The notes beneath the pieces were generated by a model, which saw nothing but the letters and a program-made list of their open reading frames with translations, did no database searches and was not told the DNA's origin. A stretch of DNA of 64,000 nucleotides from Sphagnum compactum (taxonomy: Eukaryota; Bryophyta; Sphagnopsida; Sphagnales), in the NCBI GenBank assembly GCA_965153455.1, contig OZ234495.1, positions 10,970,875-11,034,874 on the forward strand. The letters are read 5' to 3'. Below are positions 45,641 through 57,011 of the stretch, piece by piece. Both the position numbers and the translations under genes were made by a program. Numbering within the stretch: position 1 is the stretch's first letter; each line of letters starts with the position of its first letter.

Positions 45641-47125
45641 CCTGAGTGACCCAGCCCCACGACTGCACCAGTTCCGGTTCCAATGAACGAAAGCTCATCC
45701 CACTTACTGAACCTGGCGCAGTCAGAGAGGTTCGGTCCCGTCCCCCCCCCCCCCCAAACACTTTTTTTTTCTTGCCTCTTTACCTGTCAGGATTCTTTTT
45801 TCACCCGCATACCTACCCTGTTCACCTGGCTACCCACCTATATCCTCACCCAAGCTACATCTCTACACCATCCATTTTCAAAGGGCTTTCTTTTCCTCTT
45901 TTTTTTTTGCCATGGTCGCTAACCTTGCCACAAGGAGAAAGAATTATTGAAAATATTATCATTGTTGAAACTTAGGAGCATGAGATGTATCAAGGTTGGG
46001 GGTACATGCGAAAGGCCTATAACATGGTAAGTAAACAATTTGCAAGGCATCTAGATTTTAACACAAAAAAAATGGGGAGTTGAAAGCTCCCCATTTTTTT
46101 CTTATGTTATTGGTATATTAGAAAGAGCAACTCATCCTCATGCATTCTTTAACTTTATCTCTCTTTGTTAATTTTCTTTCTCTTCGCATTTGCATTGTGT
46201 GTTGTAGTTTCTAGAGGTGCTCTAATGGAGGATAGGCATAACAACTTTGTGAGCTTGTTTGCTGCAAATAAGGAAAGCACAACTCTTTTTGTGCATATAA
46301 GCTTTATATGTGTGCATAATCTCCTTCTGTGTTATGCCTCTCTTTCTTTTTTCTTCTTTCTTTGTGTTGTTGTTGCATGTCCATCAAGTCATTGTCCTCC
46401 TCCTCTCCATATTATGCATTGTGGAAAAAATGACGACAATCTTGAACTCATCGTCATTGTCTTGTTGTTTTGCTTGAAGAAGATGACAACAAGCCTAGGC
46501 TCCTTGTCTTTTGTGGTTGTTATGTATATACATAAGACAATGGTGAGTTAGGCTCATCATTTTTTTCATATTATTTGTTGCAATATGCTAAGATTATTTC
46601 AAGAAATTAACAAAGGAGCAAACATGTCAATGTAAAGGTGAGCACAAAAGACTTCCTAGGGTTTGTGCAATGAAGTATGGAACATGCCCAGAAACTTCCA
46701 TGCCAAATGTTAATTACCGAACTAAAAAATCCTATGTACAATTCCTAAACAAACATATACTCAAATTGCATGAAAAATTCGAGAAACATGAGTGAGAAAA
46801 CCTTAGTGCTTCAATCATAATTTCAAAATGAAAAGAAAAACAAAAACATAAGATTTTTAAAGTTTTTTCTATTTCTATACAAGGTAATTCAAAACTTAAA
46901 TAGTCTCAATAGACCATTTAAATAGTCACTAGTTAGTAATAACACTAGTTAATAGTTTAAAAATTCAAAAAATAATTATGTTTCAAAACTACCTATTTTG
47001 TAGACTACCAGTTTTGCCTATCCAACATGTATAATTGGTTCAACATGTGTCATTGGTTAAGCTATTATTGGTTCAAAAATCATCAAAAACTAGTAAAAAA
47101 AAATTGGTTAACAATAGGACTAAAA
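45641..47125. other. Intergenic DNA, no recognised gene
   Basis: Holds a run of 14 C (45,742-45,755) followed by T runs, a hairpin at 46,065-46,100, and a 128-codon plus-strand frame (46,165-46,551). That frame is hydrophobic ('LIFFLFAFALCVVVSRGAL', 'LSFFFFLCVVVACPSSH') without a recognised domain. Part of 46,590-46,640 resembles the repeat near 22,910. Confidence 0.4.
46065..46100. repeat. Short perfect hairpin, AAAAAAATGGGGAG stem
   Basis: AAAAAAATGGGGAG (ending 46,079) and CTCCCCATTTTTTT (46,087-46,100) are reverse complements around a 7-base loop TTGAAAG. It may be a remnant MITE or a stem in a transcript. There is no gene nearby for it to terminate. Confidence 0.6.
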
Positions 47126-47129
47126 ATCC

Positions 47130-48810
47130 CATTACAAGTTCATATGATTAACAAGGAACAAATTTATTTCTTTCATTGGATTCAATCACTAGACATGCAC
47201 ACTAAGCAATTCATTGCTCCTAAGTTTCAAGATTGACACAAAGCTCTCTATTACGAATATAATAACGCAAGATCCTTAGAAGAAGCCAACCTTTGCGATG
47301 TTACAATCCAATCTTGGTGGTACTCTTCAAGAGTTATTCTGAAGGTGTAATTCATGAGCTCAACCACCGGTTGACCTTATGGCATTTTTGTGCACAAAGC
47401 AATGGGGAGGATTCATGCTAGATGTGATTTTCTTTGCACCACTTTTTCAATTGACATAAATCCTTTTTATGTTGTGTTCTTATTCCATTTTGTTGAATCT
47501 TATGCAAAAAATTCATTGGAAAAGGAGGCAAACATGCCAACATGTAACATGTTAGAAAAGATCTACAACATTTGGCTCCAAGAATCTAAGAAAAAGGGTG
47601 CTTGCTTGTATGTTGCCACTTTAAATGATTACATGTGAACTTTTACGAAATCTACATTGTATTTTGCCTTTTTGCATGGTGGTCACTCTAGGACTAGTTT
47701 AGACAATGACAAATTGTGTTTGCATAAGGCAAGTGAGCCACTCTAATGCCTTTACAAAACCATGGCTATTACAATTGCAAAACTCATTCTAGGTTCATCC
47801 TATACATCAAAGATACCCCACTTGGAAGGTGAAGAAGTGTTTGGATCCACCAAACAAAGACAAGATTTGCCCCTAGGGTCAAAAGGGGATTTATATAAAC
47901 ATGATCATGTAATTTTTTTCAATCCATGAGTGGAGATGACATCGCATAACTTTGCCCCTACTATAATGTAGATGTGGCGCAAGTCAAGCCATTTACGTGA
48001 AGGCTTCCTAATGTTCATTCACAACGATGAAGAGGCATTATAATGTCTTTGTGGTGATGATGTTTGGCGCATTGAACAATGCCCCCCCAAGTCAAATGTT
48101 TAATGTTCAGCCTTGCAAGAGGACACCAACCACTATTGTAAGGCCAAAATCATTTCAAAAAAAACAAATCATGGCATTTTTGCTTTTTGTTATGTTAGCA
48201 ATTGGCATGCAGTTAAAGGTGCAACAATTAAATTAACAAATTTTGGTTTTTTCATGACAACCAACATCGTTTTATCAGAGGCACCAGGAAGAAAAATGCA
48301 ATTAGTAGGGCGGTTATGCTTGTAATGTGGGATGTGGAAAAAGGAACAAACCTCACTCAAGATGAAATGACAACATTTGAAAAAGTCGATTTTTTCCTTT
48401 CCAAGAAGTCGAGGTGTCCCCTGAGAAATCTCTTTGGTGATGATGCATCTATTCATATCAATAGACCATTGGATGCAAATGTATGGCTAAGAATTCAAAA
48501 CCAGAAAAATATTCATTGTCCTTCAATATTCTCAATTTCAATTCAACAACAAAATAAATGGAAGGTCAAACATGTTCTTGTTGCAAAAATCTTGCCACCC
48601 ACCAATGTTCCCCCTACTGGCTATGAACAAATATATTGCATCATTTTAGGTCCAATTGAAAATTGTAAACAATATGAAGTAATGATTGGTGATTTCCCTG
48701 CATGCATTTGCATGGATTTTGTGTCATTGTTGATAGGCTCATTGGGTAGCTATGGAGAGTGGGTGCATTGTAAACACATGTAATACATCATGCAAACTAT
48801 GATATTCTAC
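47130..48810 (+). pseudogene. SWIM transposase B (5'-truncated)
   Basis: In order: 'NKEQIYFFHWIQSLD', 'HTKQFIAPKFQD', 'LYYEYNNARSLEEANLC', 'RCDFLCTTFSIDINPF', 'EANMPTCNMLEKIYNIWLQE', 'LEGEEVFGSTKQRQDLP', 'NLTQDEMTTFEKVDFFLSKK', 'GDDASIHINRPLD', 'KVKHVLVAKILPPTNVPPTG', and 'GDFPACICMDFVS' with 'EWVHCKHM'. The last two give C-x-C and C-x-H of a SWIM zinc finger. The open frame 48,316-48,783 (155 codons) is the best preserved part. The catalytic N-terminal half seen in copy A is missing to the left, so this copy is truncated. Stops occur before 48,316. Confidence 0.75.
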
Positions 48811-49089
48811 GGGCTGATGGAATCTTTCATTCATCATCCAACTTGGAACTAGAACAAAATCTAGAAACTAACAAGTCATACCAAAACTACAAAGGTCAAG
48901 TAGTTATAATATTTTGCAAATAATTTACGAAGTTTTAGTGTTTTGGTTACCAGAACCTATAAGCCATTTGCTTTGAACACTGTACTAAAGTAGTTTCAAT
49001 TGCAGATTGGTTGACAATTGATGTCTTTAAAATGTTATATACAAAATTAACGTTAATAACATAAATTATTTCATCCACCCATATTGTCT

Positions 49090-49360
49090 AAACTTATCCA
49101 AATAAAAACATCATTACCCTTTTTGCTTCAAAAAATTACTTCAATTGATTATTTTTCATCCAAAAAATTCATCCATCTCCATGTGGCAAAATATACTACC
49201 ATATGGGCTAAGATTCTATCCACATAAGAAAATATTTTGCCTTCATGGTAAAGAATATATTGTCCACGTCATCAAGAGATTCTCAAAAAGATTTTGTCTT
49301 GTTCACTTACATGTTCATAAGTCCATGCTCACATGCTCATGATATAGCGTCACTATAGTG
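49090..49360 (+). mobile_element. Terminal module downstream of SWIM transposase B
   Basis: 'atttttcatccaaaaaattc' and 'atccatctccatgtgg' lead into 'gaaaatattttgcc', 'gattttgtcttgttcac', 'gtccatgctcacatgctcat' and the terminus GTCACTATAGTG at 49,360. The block order matches the ends at 36,893 and, inverted, at 23,616. The inverse end starts CACTATAGTG, which is CACTA-like. No target duplication could be tested because the left end of copy B is lost. Confidence 0.5.
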
Positions 49361-51876
49361 GGCATCCTAGCATTTTTTTTAATTACTAGTGGTAGGTTTA
49401 CATTTACCATTTCTTATTTATTAAGGGATGAAATTACTTGGAATTTAATCCTTCAAGATAAGGCAATTGGCAACTCGATTGCCACCAATTAGGAGGTTTG
49501 TGGAGGAATTTGAATAAAGGCCTAGATTATTTAAAAAAGGATGAAATGCCCTTCTTGGTTTATGGATGTGGGGATCTTGTTGGGTGGGACATTATCCCAT
49601 TCCATTCTATTCAATTATAATTTATATGTGTGATATAGGCTTGAGAGAGTAAGGGAGTTATTGGATTTGATGTATCATAAGGACAAAGTAATGTCTTTGC
49701 ACAAGTTGGAATTTTATTTTTATTTTTTGGAGGACAATGGAAATTTGTGAAGTTGTGATGTTTTCTTTCTTTTTCCATTGTATTTTTCCTTGATTTATTT
49801 GAATGGAGAATAGATAGTTGTTTGATTTGCAGTTTTTAGCATCTTCTTAGTTCTTTTCTACCATTTAGTTAAAAAAAACCCATTGGACCTAGTAGAAATA
49901 AAACTTCATAAAAGAACTGTAAAATTTGATCACTAAAAATTAGTAAATATATATTAATGCATTTAAAATCATTCCCATGTGAATTAAGGAGTGCATGATT
50001 GATCCCAACATTATTATTATCATTTATTTTAATTTGAATCTATGACTTGTTGTAATTGCTTTGGAGGTTAATATGGAAAACATTTTAAGGTATAATTTTT
50101 CACATAATATTATGTTCAATACTTGTTGGTATTCATCATTTGAATACTCATATAAATTTTTATGGTTATATTAATATGGTCTATATTTATTTGTCTAACA
50201 TTTTAATAACATTTTGGTATCAAATTGTTTTGAAGAATTCTATACCATCACCATATTAATACATGATAAATCATATACTTGCCCAATCTTTATTCAAACT
50301 TCATGCATGCTCAAGTCCAAGGGAGTCCATAATTTGTGGGTTGGCATTTTTGAAAGCAAATGTCAAGAAGGTCAAAAGTTTTAAATTCCACAACTAGAAA
50401 AAATCCCTTGTCAATATGTGGCAGCCCCACCTTTTCCATTCCCATCCCCACATCATTACACAAGTACCATCTTCATTACTACCTCAACATCAAGTTTTAT
50501 TATAGTTGCAACGTTTGCCATTCACACCATTGATTGCACCATGCCATGGACCTTGTCATGCACGTTATGACATACCATGTGCATAGTCATTCATGTCCAT
50601 GGCATGACATTCTTTTCATGCTTGAAATTAGATTGCAAATAATCAAACACCATCATATATATCTATATATAGTTTTTATTTTTTGTTTGTTTAAGTTTTT
50701 TATCTCTCTTTATATATGTTGCAAATTTTGTTCTTTTGTTGTATTGCACAAATAGGGAAGGAAGCAAGGAAATCATTGGAGTTACTTGAAGAAAGGGAAA
50801 ACATATGGGAAAATAAATTGACTAAATGGAATATGTTTTATTTTGAATTACTATTGATTTCTTTTGTCAAAATTTTGTTCAATGCCATTATGGTAAATTC
50901 AATTTTTAAAAAACCAACAAACATGTAACCAATGCTTGGTTTTTCATGTTTTAGTCTTAAAAGTTATATTGATGTTACAAAAATTTTAATGTTTTTACAT
51001 TAATTTTTAAAAATATATTATGAAAACATGTGATTTAAAATAAAATATAATGAAGATAAAATAATCAAAAACACTTCTAAAGCACTGTAATTAGTGATTT
51101 TTTATTGAATTTTGCTATTTTTAAAACTTTTAATATAGTCCTTGATGGACTAACAATGACATATTTTTGAAGAGAACTTTTAAACACATCTTTGGAGAAT
51201 AATACAATGCAACATATTTGTGGATCATATGAAAATTTTGATGATTTTTTCATGTTTACATCTAAAATATTCTTAAGATATTATGGGAATATTTTGGGAA
51301 TAAGCAGTGACAAAGGGTGCACCGTTTGCTCCTTTTAACTTGAATTTACCCCACTTTGACCTTGAATTGTTTCATTAGTTGATATTGAACAATTTGATTC
51401 AATATTATTGCAAAATTATATTACATATCGTCAATAATTTTTGTGTGTCAAAGCTCATAACTTGGTTCATGTGCCTTGTGAACCATTTACCAATGTAATT
51501 TGAAAATGAGAATTAACACAAGGTATTTTTTTCACATACATGTAATCTATTCAAATAGTAACCATTGAATTGAAAAAATAGGACTTGACATAAAATGCAA
51601 TTTGTTGGACACGACCATTGGAATTGGATCTTGGTGTTAAAAAATTGTTTCAAAATTATTGAAAATAATATTTATGAACTAGCCTCAAGGTTATAACTTT
51701 GTTTGCTCCATTACTTCACTTTACTTTTAAAGGATTTATTAAAAATGTTTATGTCAAATATGGATATGAACTTTAATATAGGATTATTTAACCTAGGAAA
51801 TTCTCATGGTGTTTAGTGTCATTGATGTCAATTTTAATTTCGTTTTGTCATGATAACTACTATGATACTTGGCAAC
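49361..51876. other. AT-rich intergenic DNA, nothing recognised
   Basis: No domain-bearing frame on either strand. A 70-codon plus frame (50,716-50,928) with 'KEARKSLELLEERENIWENK' is not assignable. The 3' side is the target flank of the chromovirus. Confidence 0.5.
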
Positions 51877-51881
51877 AAATG

Positions 51882-52694
51882 TGTCGCAACCTCACTTTGG
51901 GGCAAGTGTGAGGATGAAACTCACACTCCCAAAAGTGGGAACTTGGAGTCCTCCGGGACTCCCGAAAACTCAGAGCTTGATTGCAGGGGACAAAACACCT
52001 CACATTGAGGTGTTCATTATACCTTTGAAAAGGTCTTGAAGTGTAGATGTCGAAAATGGGCTCGCATGGGCCATTTGAACATCTACAGCACAAGTTATGG
52101 TCGAAAGAAGGGCCGCGAGTCAAACTGGCAATTTGACTCCCGACCACTAAAAGTCAGGAATCGACCCGATTCCGGTGCGTGCAGATGGAGTGCGACACAC
52201 CATTGAAAATCTCTTGAGGAGAACTACACGATTGCTTCAGACCTCATCCCAATCGGAGGTCTGAGCTAGGAGCTATGAGCTTCCAAAGTCTCAGGAGTCC
52301 AAACCGGGACAGTTTTGAGACTCCTCCTTGGGAGTCCCGGGACAAAACGCCATTCGAATGCGAGTGCTGCGGGTGAACGCATAGAATACTATATGGGGGA
52401 AGGTGATGGCTTCCCCCGAGTCCGGGCCGTGGTGAGTCTAGAGTTGCCCGTGGCTTGTCCTAGCACCAAGGGTGCTCCAGAAAGTGAACGAACCAACTTG
52501 TTGGTTGGTTTTGATGTAGGTTCGAGTAAGTAAGTAAGCGTGTCACTCTTCCTAGTCTTATCCCAAGGCTTCAGCATGCCCCTCTACCCCTTTTAGTGCT
52601 GAAGGCTGGGAGCGTGCCCCGAGTCCTTCACTTTTCCGCAAATTGAGCAAGTTAGCCCCATCTTGGGATTAACTAGGGACTTAGGAGCGCATCA
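51882..52694 (+). repeat. 5' LTR of the chromovirus
   Basis: It starts TGTCGCAACCTCACTTTGG and ends ...TTAGGAGCGCATCA. It is collinear with 57,794-58,615, with scattered substitutions and small indels over the whole length. Confidence 0.9.
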
Positions 52695-52696
52695 CT

Positions 52697-52708
52697 TGGT
52701 ATCAGAGC
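52697..52708 (+). other. Primer-binding site (initiator-Met tRNA)
   Basis: TGGTATCAGAGC, two bases after the 5' LTR, is the standard plant retrotransposon primer site complementary to the 3' end of initiator methionine tRNA. Confidence 0.9.
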
Positions 52709-52744
52709 TTAAGGTGAGCTCGATTCGCTTTTTGGGAGTTTCGG

Positions 52745-54600
52745 ATGGCACCCAAGAAGAACTGTAAGCAAGCTCAAGAAGTTATGTTGGAAGAACCCAT
52801 CAAAGACCTAGTAGTTCCGCCGGAGTCAATTGGGGAGGAGGAACCAAGAATCCGGGATGACGCGCTCCTAAGTCCCTAGTTAGTCCCAAGTTGGGCTAAC
52901 TTGTTCAAGTTGCGGAAAAGGGAGGAACTCGGGGCACGTTCCCAGCCTTCAGCACTAAGAGGGGTAGAGGGTTGTGCTGAAGCCTCGGGATGGACTAGGA
53001 AGAGTGACAAGCTTTTCACTTACTCAAATCTGCATCAAAACCAACCACAAGTAGGTTATATCACTTTCTGGATCACTTTGTGCAAGGACAAGCCACGGGC
53101 AACCTTGGATTCACTTAACTCACCACGGCCCGGACTCGGGGGAAGCCACCACCTTCCCCCATATAGTATTCTCTGCAGCTCTCCGCCGAGGCTACATCCG
53201 AATGACACTTTTTCCCGGGACTCCCAAGGAGGAGTCCCGAAACTGTCCCGGTTTGGACTCCCGAGACTTTGGGAGCTCATATCTCCCGACTCCAACCTTC
53301 GATTGGAGTGAAGTCTAAACCAAAGTTGTAGCTCTCCTTAAGATCTTTCCAACGGTGTGTTGCACTTCACCTGAACACACCGGGATCAAGTCGATTCCCA
53401 ACTTTTAATGGTCGGGAGTCAAACTGCCAATTTGACTCCCGGCCCTTCTTTTGCCCATAACTTGGGTTGCAGATGTCCAAATAGCCCATGCGAGGCCATT
53501 TTCGACATTTACACTTCAAGACCTTTCCATTGATATAAAGAACTTGTCAATGCCAGGTTTTTTGACTCCTGAAATTGAGCTCTGAGTTTTCGGGAGTCCC
53601 AGAGGACTCCAAGTCCCCAACTTTGGGAGTGTGAATTGCATCCTCACATTTTGCCCAAAGTGGGGTTGCGACACGGGAGGTCGAAGATGAGCCCGAAAGT
53701 GAGGAGGAGCAACGGAGCTCGGTCCTATTCACCCCGGAACAATTGGAAGTCCTCCTCAAAATGAATAGGCCCAACTTCGGTGAGTTGGCGGCGGCCCTCA
53801 AAACGAGGACCTCCAAAAATGAAAGGTTTCAACCGGCCAAGCCCGGGAACTTCGATGGTGCCCGCGACTGAAAGGTTGTGGATGCTTGGATTGCCGAAAT
53901 GGATGACTACATACATGCCACCAAGGTTGGACGGCATTCGGCCGTGGAGTTTGCCCAATCCTACTTGAAAGGCTATGCCGCCACATGGTGGAGAACAGTG
54001 AGACAAGAGGAGGGGAAGAACCATGGCTATACTTGGGAGTTCTTTAAAGAACGCATCGAGTCTGAATTTGTTCCAAGGAATTCCGACTACATCTCAAGGT
54101 GCAAACTCCGCGACCTTGTGAATGCCACAAATGACAACTTGTGGCAATATGTGAGGGCCTATTTAGAACTCATGCTCGAGATCCGGCACATGCATGAGCT
54201 GGATCGTGTGTGCCAATTTGTGATGGGGCTTCCAACTTGGGCCAAGCGTAAGCTTGAGGAAAATTGACCCTCCTCACTACCCGAAGCCATCATGAAAATG
54301 GAAGGCTTCTCGGATGTGGGGCGGGGTGAAAAATCCGGGTTCAAAAAGGACAACAAGTTCCTTCACAAGAAACCAAAGCATGAGGGAGAATGGAACCGAG
54401 GGCAAGGAAGCCCAACGAAGGATAAGCCCAAACAATTCCAAGGCTCGGGGTTCAAACGCAAAGGGAACTTTGTGAAGAAGGGGGCTCCTTTCAAAGTGAG
54501 CCAACCAAAGGGAAATTTTGGGGTGAAACCCAAAGGAGCATGTTTCAATTGCAACGAAGTGGGACATTACTCCAAAGATTGTCCCAAGTCCAAAATGGGG
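52745..54600 (+). pseudogene. Chromovirus gag, interrupted
   Basis: The ATG at 52,745 opens 'MAPKKNCKQAQEVMLEE', and the frame is split at 52,857 by an inverted solo LTR. After it, 'FTPEQLEVLLKMNRPNFGEL', 'VVDAWIAEMDDYIHATK', 'YLKGYAATWWRTVRQEEG', 'FKERIESEFVP' and 'CQFVMGLPTWAKRKL' form the gag/capsid core. A basic region is followed by a zinc knuckle C-FN-C-NEVG-H-YSKD-C at about 54,541-54,582. In-frame stops occur near 53,869 and 54,265. Gag would assemble the particle; this copy cannot. Confidence 0.85.
52858..53673 (-). mobile_element. Solo LTR in inverted orientation, CGGGA target duplication
   Basis: The segment runs TGACGCGCTCC...GGTTGCGACA, the reverse complement of an LTR of the same family as the host element, with clear divergence. 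CGGGA precedes (52,853-52,857) and follows it (53,674-53,678), a 5-bp target duplication. No internal retroelement sequence remains. It arose by insertion of a relative into gag followed by LTR-LTR recombination. Confidence 0.9.
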
Positions 54601-55050
54601 AATGGGGGCTCTAAGGTAATTGCCCTCAATGCCAACCTAGCCCAACCTGAATGCAATCGACTTATCTTCTTGAAGGGGAAGATTGCTAAAGGGGATGTGT
54701 TATGTCTTTTGGACACAGGGGCTTCTCACAACTTCATAACCCGGGAAAGCGCCAAAAGGATGGAGCTCCACTTGGAGGAGCTCAAAGCACCCATCGAGGT
54801 GCACTTCGCGGATGGGGTTCCCCATCCCACAACATTATAAGCAAAAGAAGTGCCTCTCCAACTAGGAAATTGGAGAGGAAAGGTGGACTTGTTGGTTTCC
54901 ACCTTGGGTGAAATGGACTGCATTTTGGGAATGGAGTTCATCACTCAAAATAATGTGCTCATAGAAGGGCACAATAGGCTAGTTAGAATCCCATCTAAAA
55001 GTGGGATTGTGCAAGTGAAGGCACACGAATTGCCTTGTGTGGGTGGACCG
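54601..55050 (+). pseudogene. Chromovirus protease region
   Basis: 'VLCLLDTGASHNFIT' is the retropepsin active site D-T-G-A. 'VDLLVSTLGEMDCILGMEF' is the later I-L-G-M block. A stop (TAA, 54,838-54,840) lies between them in the same frame. Downstream the frame runs into the deletion that removes the reverse transcriptase, near 55,040. Confidence 0.8.
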
Positions 55051-55601
55051 ACCATCCACTTTATGAATGGGATGAAGCATGCAACGAAGCCTTTGAGACC
55101 TTGAAAGGCATTTTGGTGAAAGCGCCGGTGTTGAAGTTGCCCGACTTTGACAAAGAGTTTGAGATCCATTCCAATGCCTCCAACTTTGCAATTGGAGGAG
55201 TCCTAGTGCAAGAAGGAAGACCGGTGGCATTTGAAAGCAAGAAGTTGAGTGAGACGGAGCAAAGGTGGCCAACACACGAAAAGGAAATGTGGGCGGTCAT
55301 ACATTGTCTCAAGACTTGGGGCCATTACATAGGCTCCAAAGATGTGGTAGTTTGGACCGACAATGTGACCTTGAAATACTTTGCCACTCAACCCAAATTG
55401 TCGTCAAAACAAGTGAGATGGCAAGACACATTGGCATTGTTCAATGTGGACATTCGGCACAAACCCGGAAAGGAGAACATAGTGCCCGATGCATTGAGCC
55501 GAAAACACCAACTTAGAGTGGTGTTTGTGGGAGAGACGGAACTTCAAAAGGAAGTTCGACTAGCAAGCCGCTGTGATGCATTTGCCAAAGAGGTGAAGTA
55601 A
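55035..55601 (+). pseudogene. Chromovirus RNase H domain; reverse transcriptase deleted
   Basis: The open frame starts directly at the post-polymerase segment 'LYEWDEACNEAFETLKGIL'. 'HSNASNFAIGGVLVQEG' matches the TDASDFAIGGVL motif but has Asn in place of the first catalytic Asp. 'HEKEMWAVIHCLKTW' and 'VVVWTDN' supply the Glu and second Asp, and 'HKPGKENIVPDALSR' ends the domain. None of the reverse transcriptase palm (YxDD) is present between protease and this frame, and the frame changes there, so a deletion is clear. Confidence 0.85.
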
Positions 55602-56690
55602 AACATTCAAAATGGAGCCAAGTCCCACTTCCATTTGCGAAATGGATTATTGTGGTACAAACAAAATCGACTATATGTGCCGGAAGGGAAGATGAGGGAC
55701 ACCATCTTGAAGGAATGTCATGATGGACCGCTTGCAAGCCATGGTGGTGCAAAACGCACCACAACATTTTTAAAGAAAGCCTACTATTGGCCTAACTTGA
55801 AGGATAGTGCGGAGGAGTATGTGAAGACTTGTTTAACTTGCCAACAAAACTGAACCTTCAACAAGAAGCAAGCGGGTTTGTTGCAACCTTTGCCAATTCT
55901 TGAAGGGCCGTGGGAAAGTGTGTCCATGGATTTCATGGTAAGCTTGCCCCCATCAAAGGGATTTGATGCCATCATGGTGGTGGTGGATCGATTTAGCAAG
56001 ATGGCACACTCCATTCCCACAAAGAATGAGGCCATGGCCCAAGAGATAGGTAGGTTGTTCTTCACATGTCTTCAAGCACCATGGCCTCCGAAAGGACATA
56101 GTTTCGGATTGAGACCCGAAGTTCACAAGCAAGTTTTGGTGAGCCTTGTGGAAGTGTATGGGGTCGGAACTCAAGATGAGCACTTCGTTTCGCCCCCAAA
56201 CCGATGGACAAACCGAGAGGGTCAACTTGGTGATCCAACAATTCTTAAAGAATTATGTGGCGGCGGATCAACAAGATTGGGTGGACCATTTGGAGTTAAC
56301 CAAGTTTTGTTACAACAACTCGGAACATTCCATAACAGGGTCCACCCCATTCCAAATGGTGACGGGCAAGTCACCAATTGTGCCCATGACTTGGGCAGCA
56401 CAAGGACAACCCCCGGGTGATGCAAGTGAGGAAGTGCCAATGGTCACACAACTTGATGAAGAAAGGCGGCGCTTGTGGGAGGTGGCCAAGGCCAACTTGG
56501 AAAAGGCGCACAAATGGTATAAGGATTTTGCGGACAAGTCCCGACAAGAGGTGAAGTTTCAAGAAGGGGATGAAGTGTGGTTGAACATCAAGAACTTCTG
56601 GTTGCAAGAAGGTTTAAGTCATAAGTTCTTGGGCCCATATGCGGCCCATTCAAAGTGTTGGAAAAGAAACTTTCCGACACTTATAAGTTA
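55602..56690 (+). pseudogene. Chromovirus integrase, frameshifted
   Basis: 'HGGAKRTTTFLKKAYYWPNL' with 'CLTCQQN' is the HHCC zinc domain. 'ESVSMDFMVSLPPSKGFDAI' holds the first catalytic Asp. The second falls where GTTTCGGATTGAGACCC gives a stop in place of the usual Arg of S-D-R-D. 'STSFRPQTDGQTERVN' has the catalytic Glu. 'FQEGDEVWLNIKNF' is the C-terminal GPY/F-side segment. There are at least two frameshifts and stops (for example 55,601 and 55,853). Confidence 0.85.
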
Positions 56691-57011
56691 GAACTACCGA
56701 AAAATCTTAGAGTTCATCCCACATTTCATGTTTCTCTTTTGAAGCCGGTCTCCTGCAATGCCTCAAGGCCTAATCGAGAGCAAAACTCAAGGCCCCCACC
56801 TGACTTGGTTCATAATGAACCAGAGTTTAAGGTGGAAACCGTGCTCAAGTCAAGGCAATTAAGAGGGCGAGAGAGAGAATACTTAGTTAAGTGGAAAGGA
56901 TACCATGTAATAGAGGCTTCTTGGGTGATTGAATCCGATATTGAACATGCCCAAGAAGCCATAGAAGAATTCCACACTAGACCGGCAAAAAAGAGACGTA
57001 GAACATCATGA
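56655..57011 (+). pseudogene. Integrase tail with chromodomain
   Basis: 'SDTYKLELPKNLRVHPTFHV' and 'SLLKPV' precede a chromodomain: 'EFKVETVLKSRQLRGREREY', 'LVKWKGY', 'SWVIESDI', ending in a basic 'RPAKKRRRTS'. The W-K-G-Y and S-W residues of the chromo fold are present. In chromoviruses this tail directs integration to histone-marked chromatin. The open stretch is intact locally but out of frame with the rest. Confidence 0.85.

Noticed and set aside
45742-45770. Long C and T runs as a regulatory element
   Set aside because: Homopolymer runs of this kind are common and prone to assembly error. Nothing ties them to a promoter.
46165-46551. Small membrane protein gene of 128 codons
   Set aside because: The frame is hydrophobic because of TTT/CTT-rich sequence, has no homologue that I recognise, and lies between repeats.
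52901-53311. 136-codon plus-strand open frame
   Set aside because: It lies wholly inside the inverted solo LTR and is noncoding repeat sequence.
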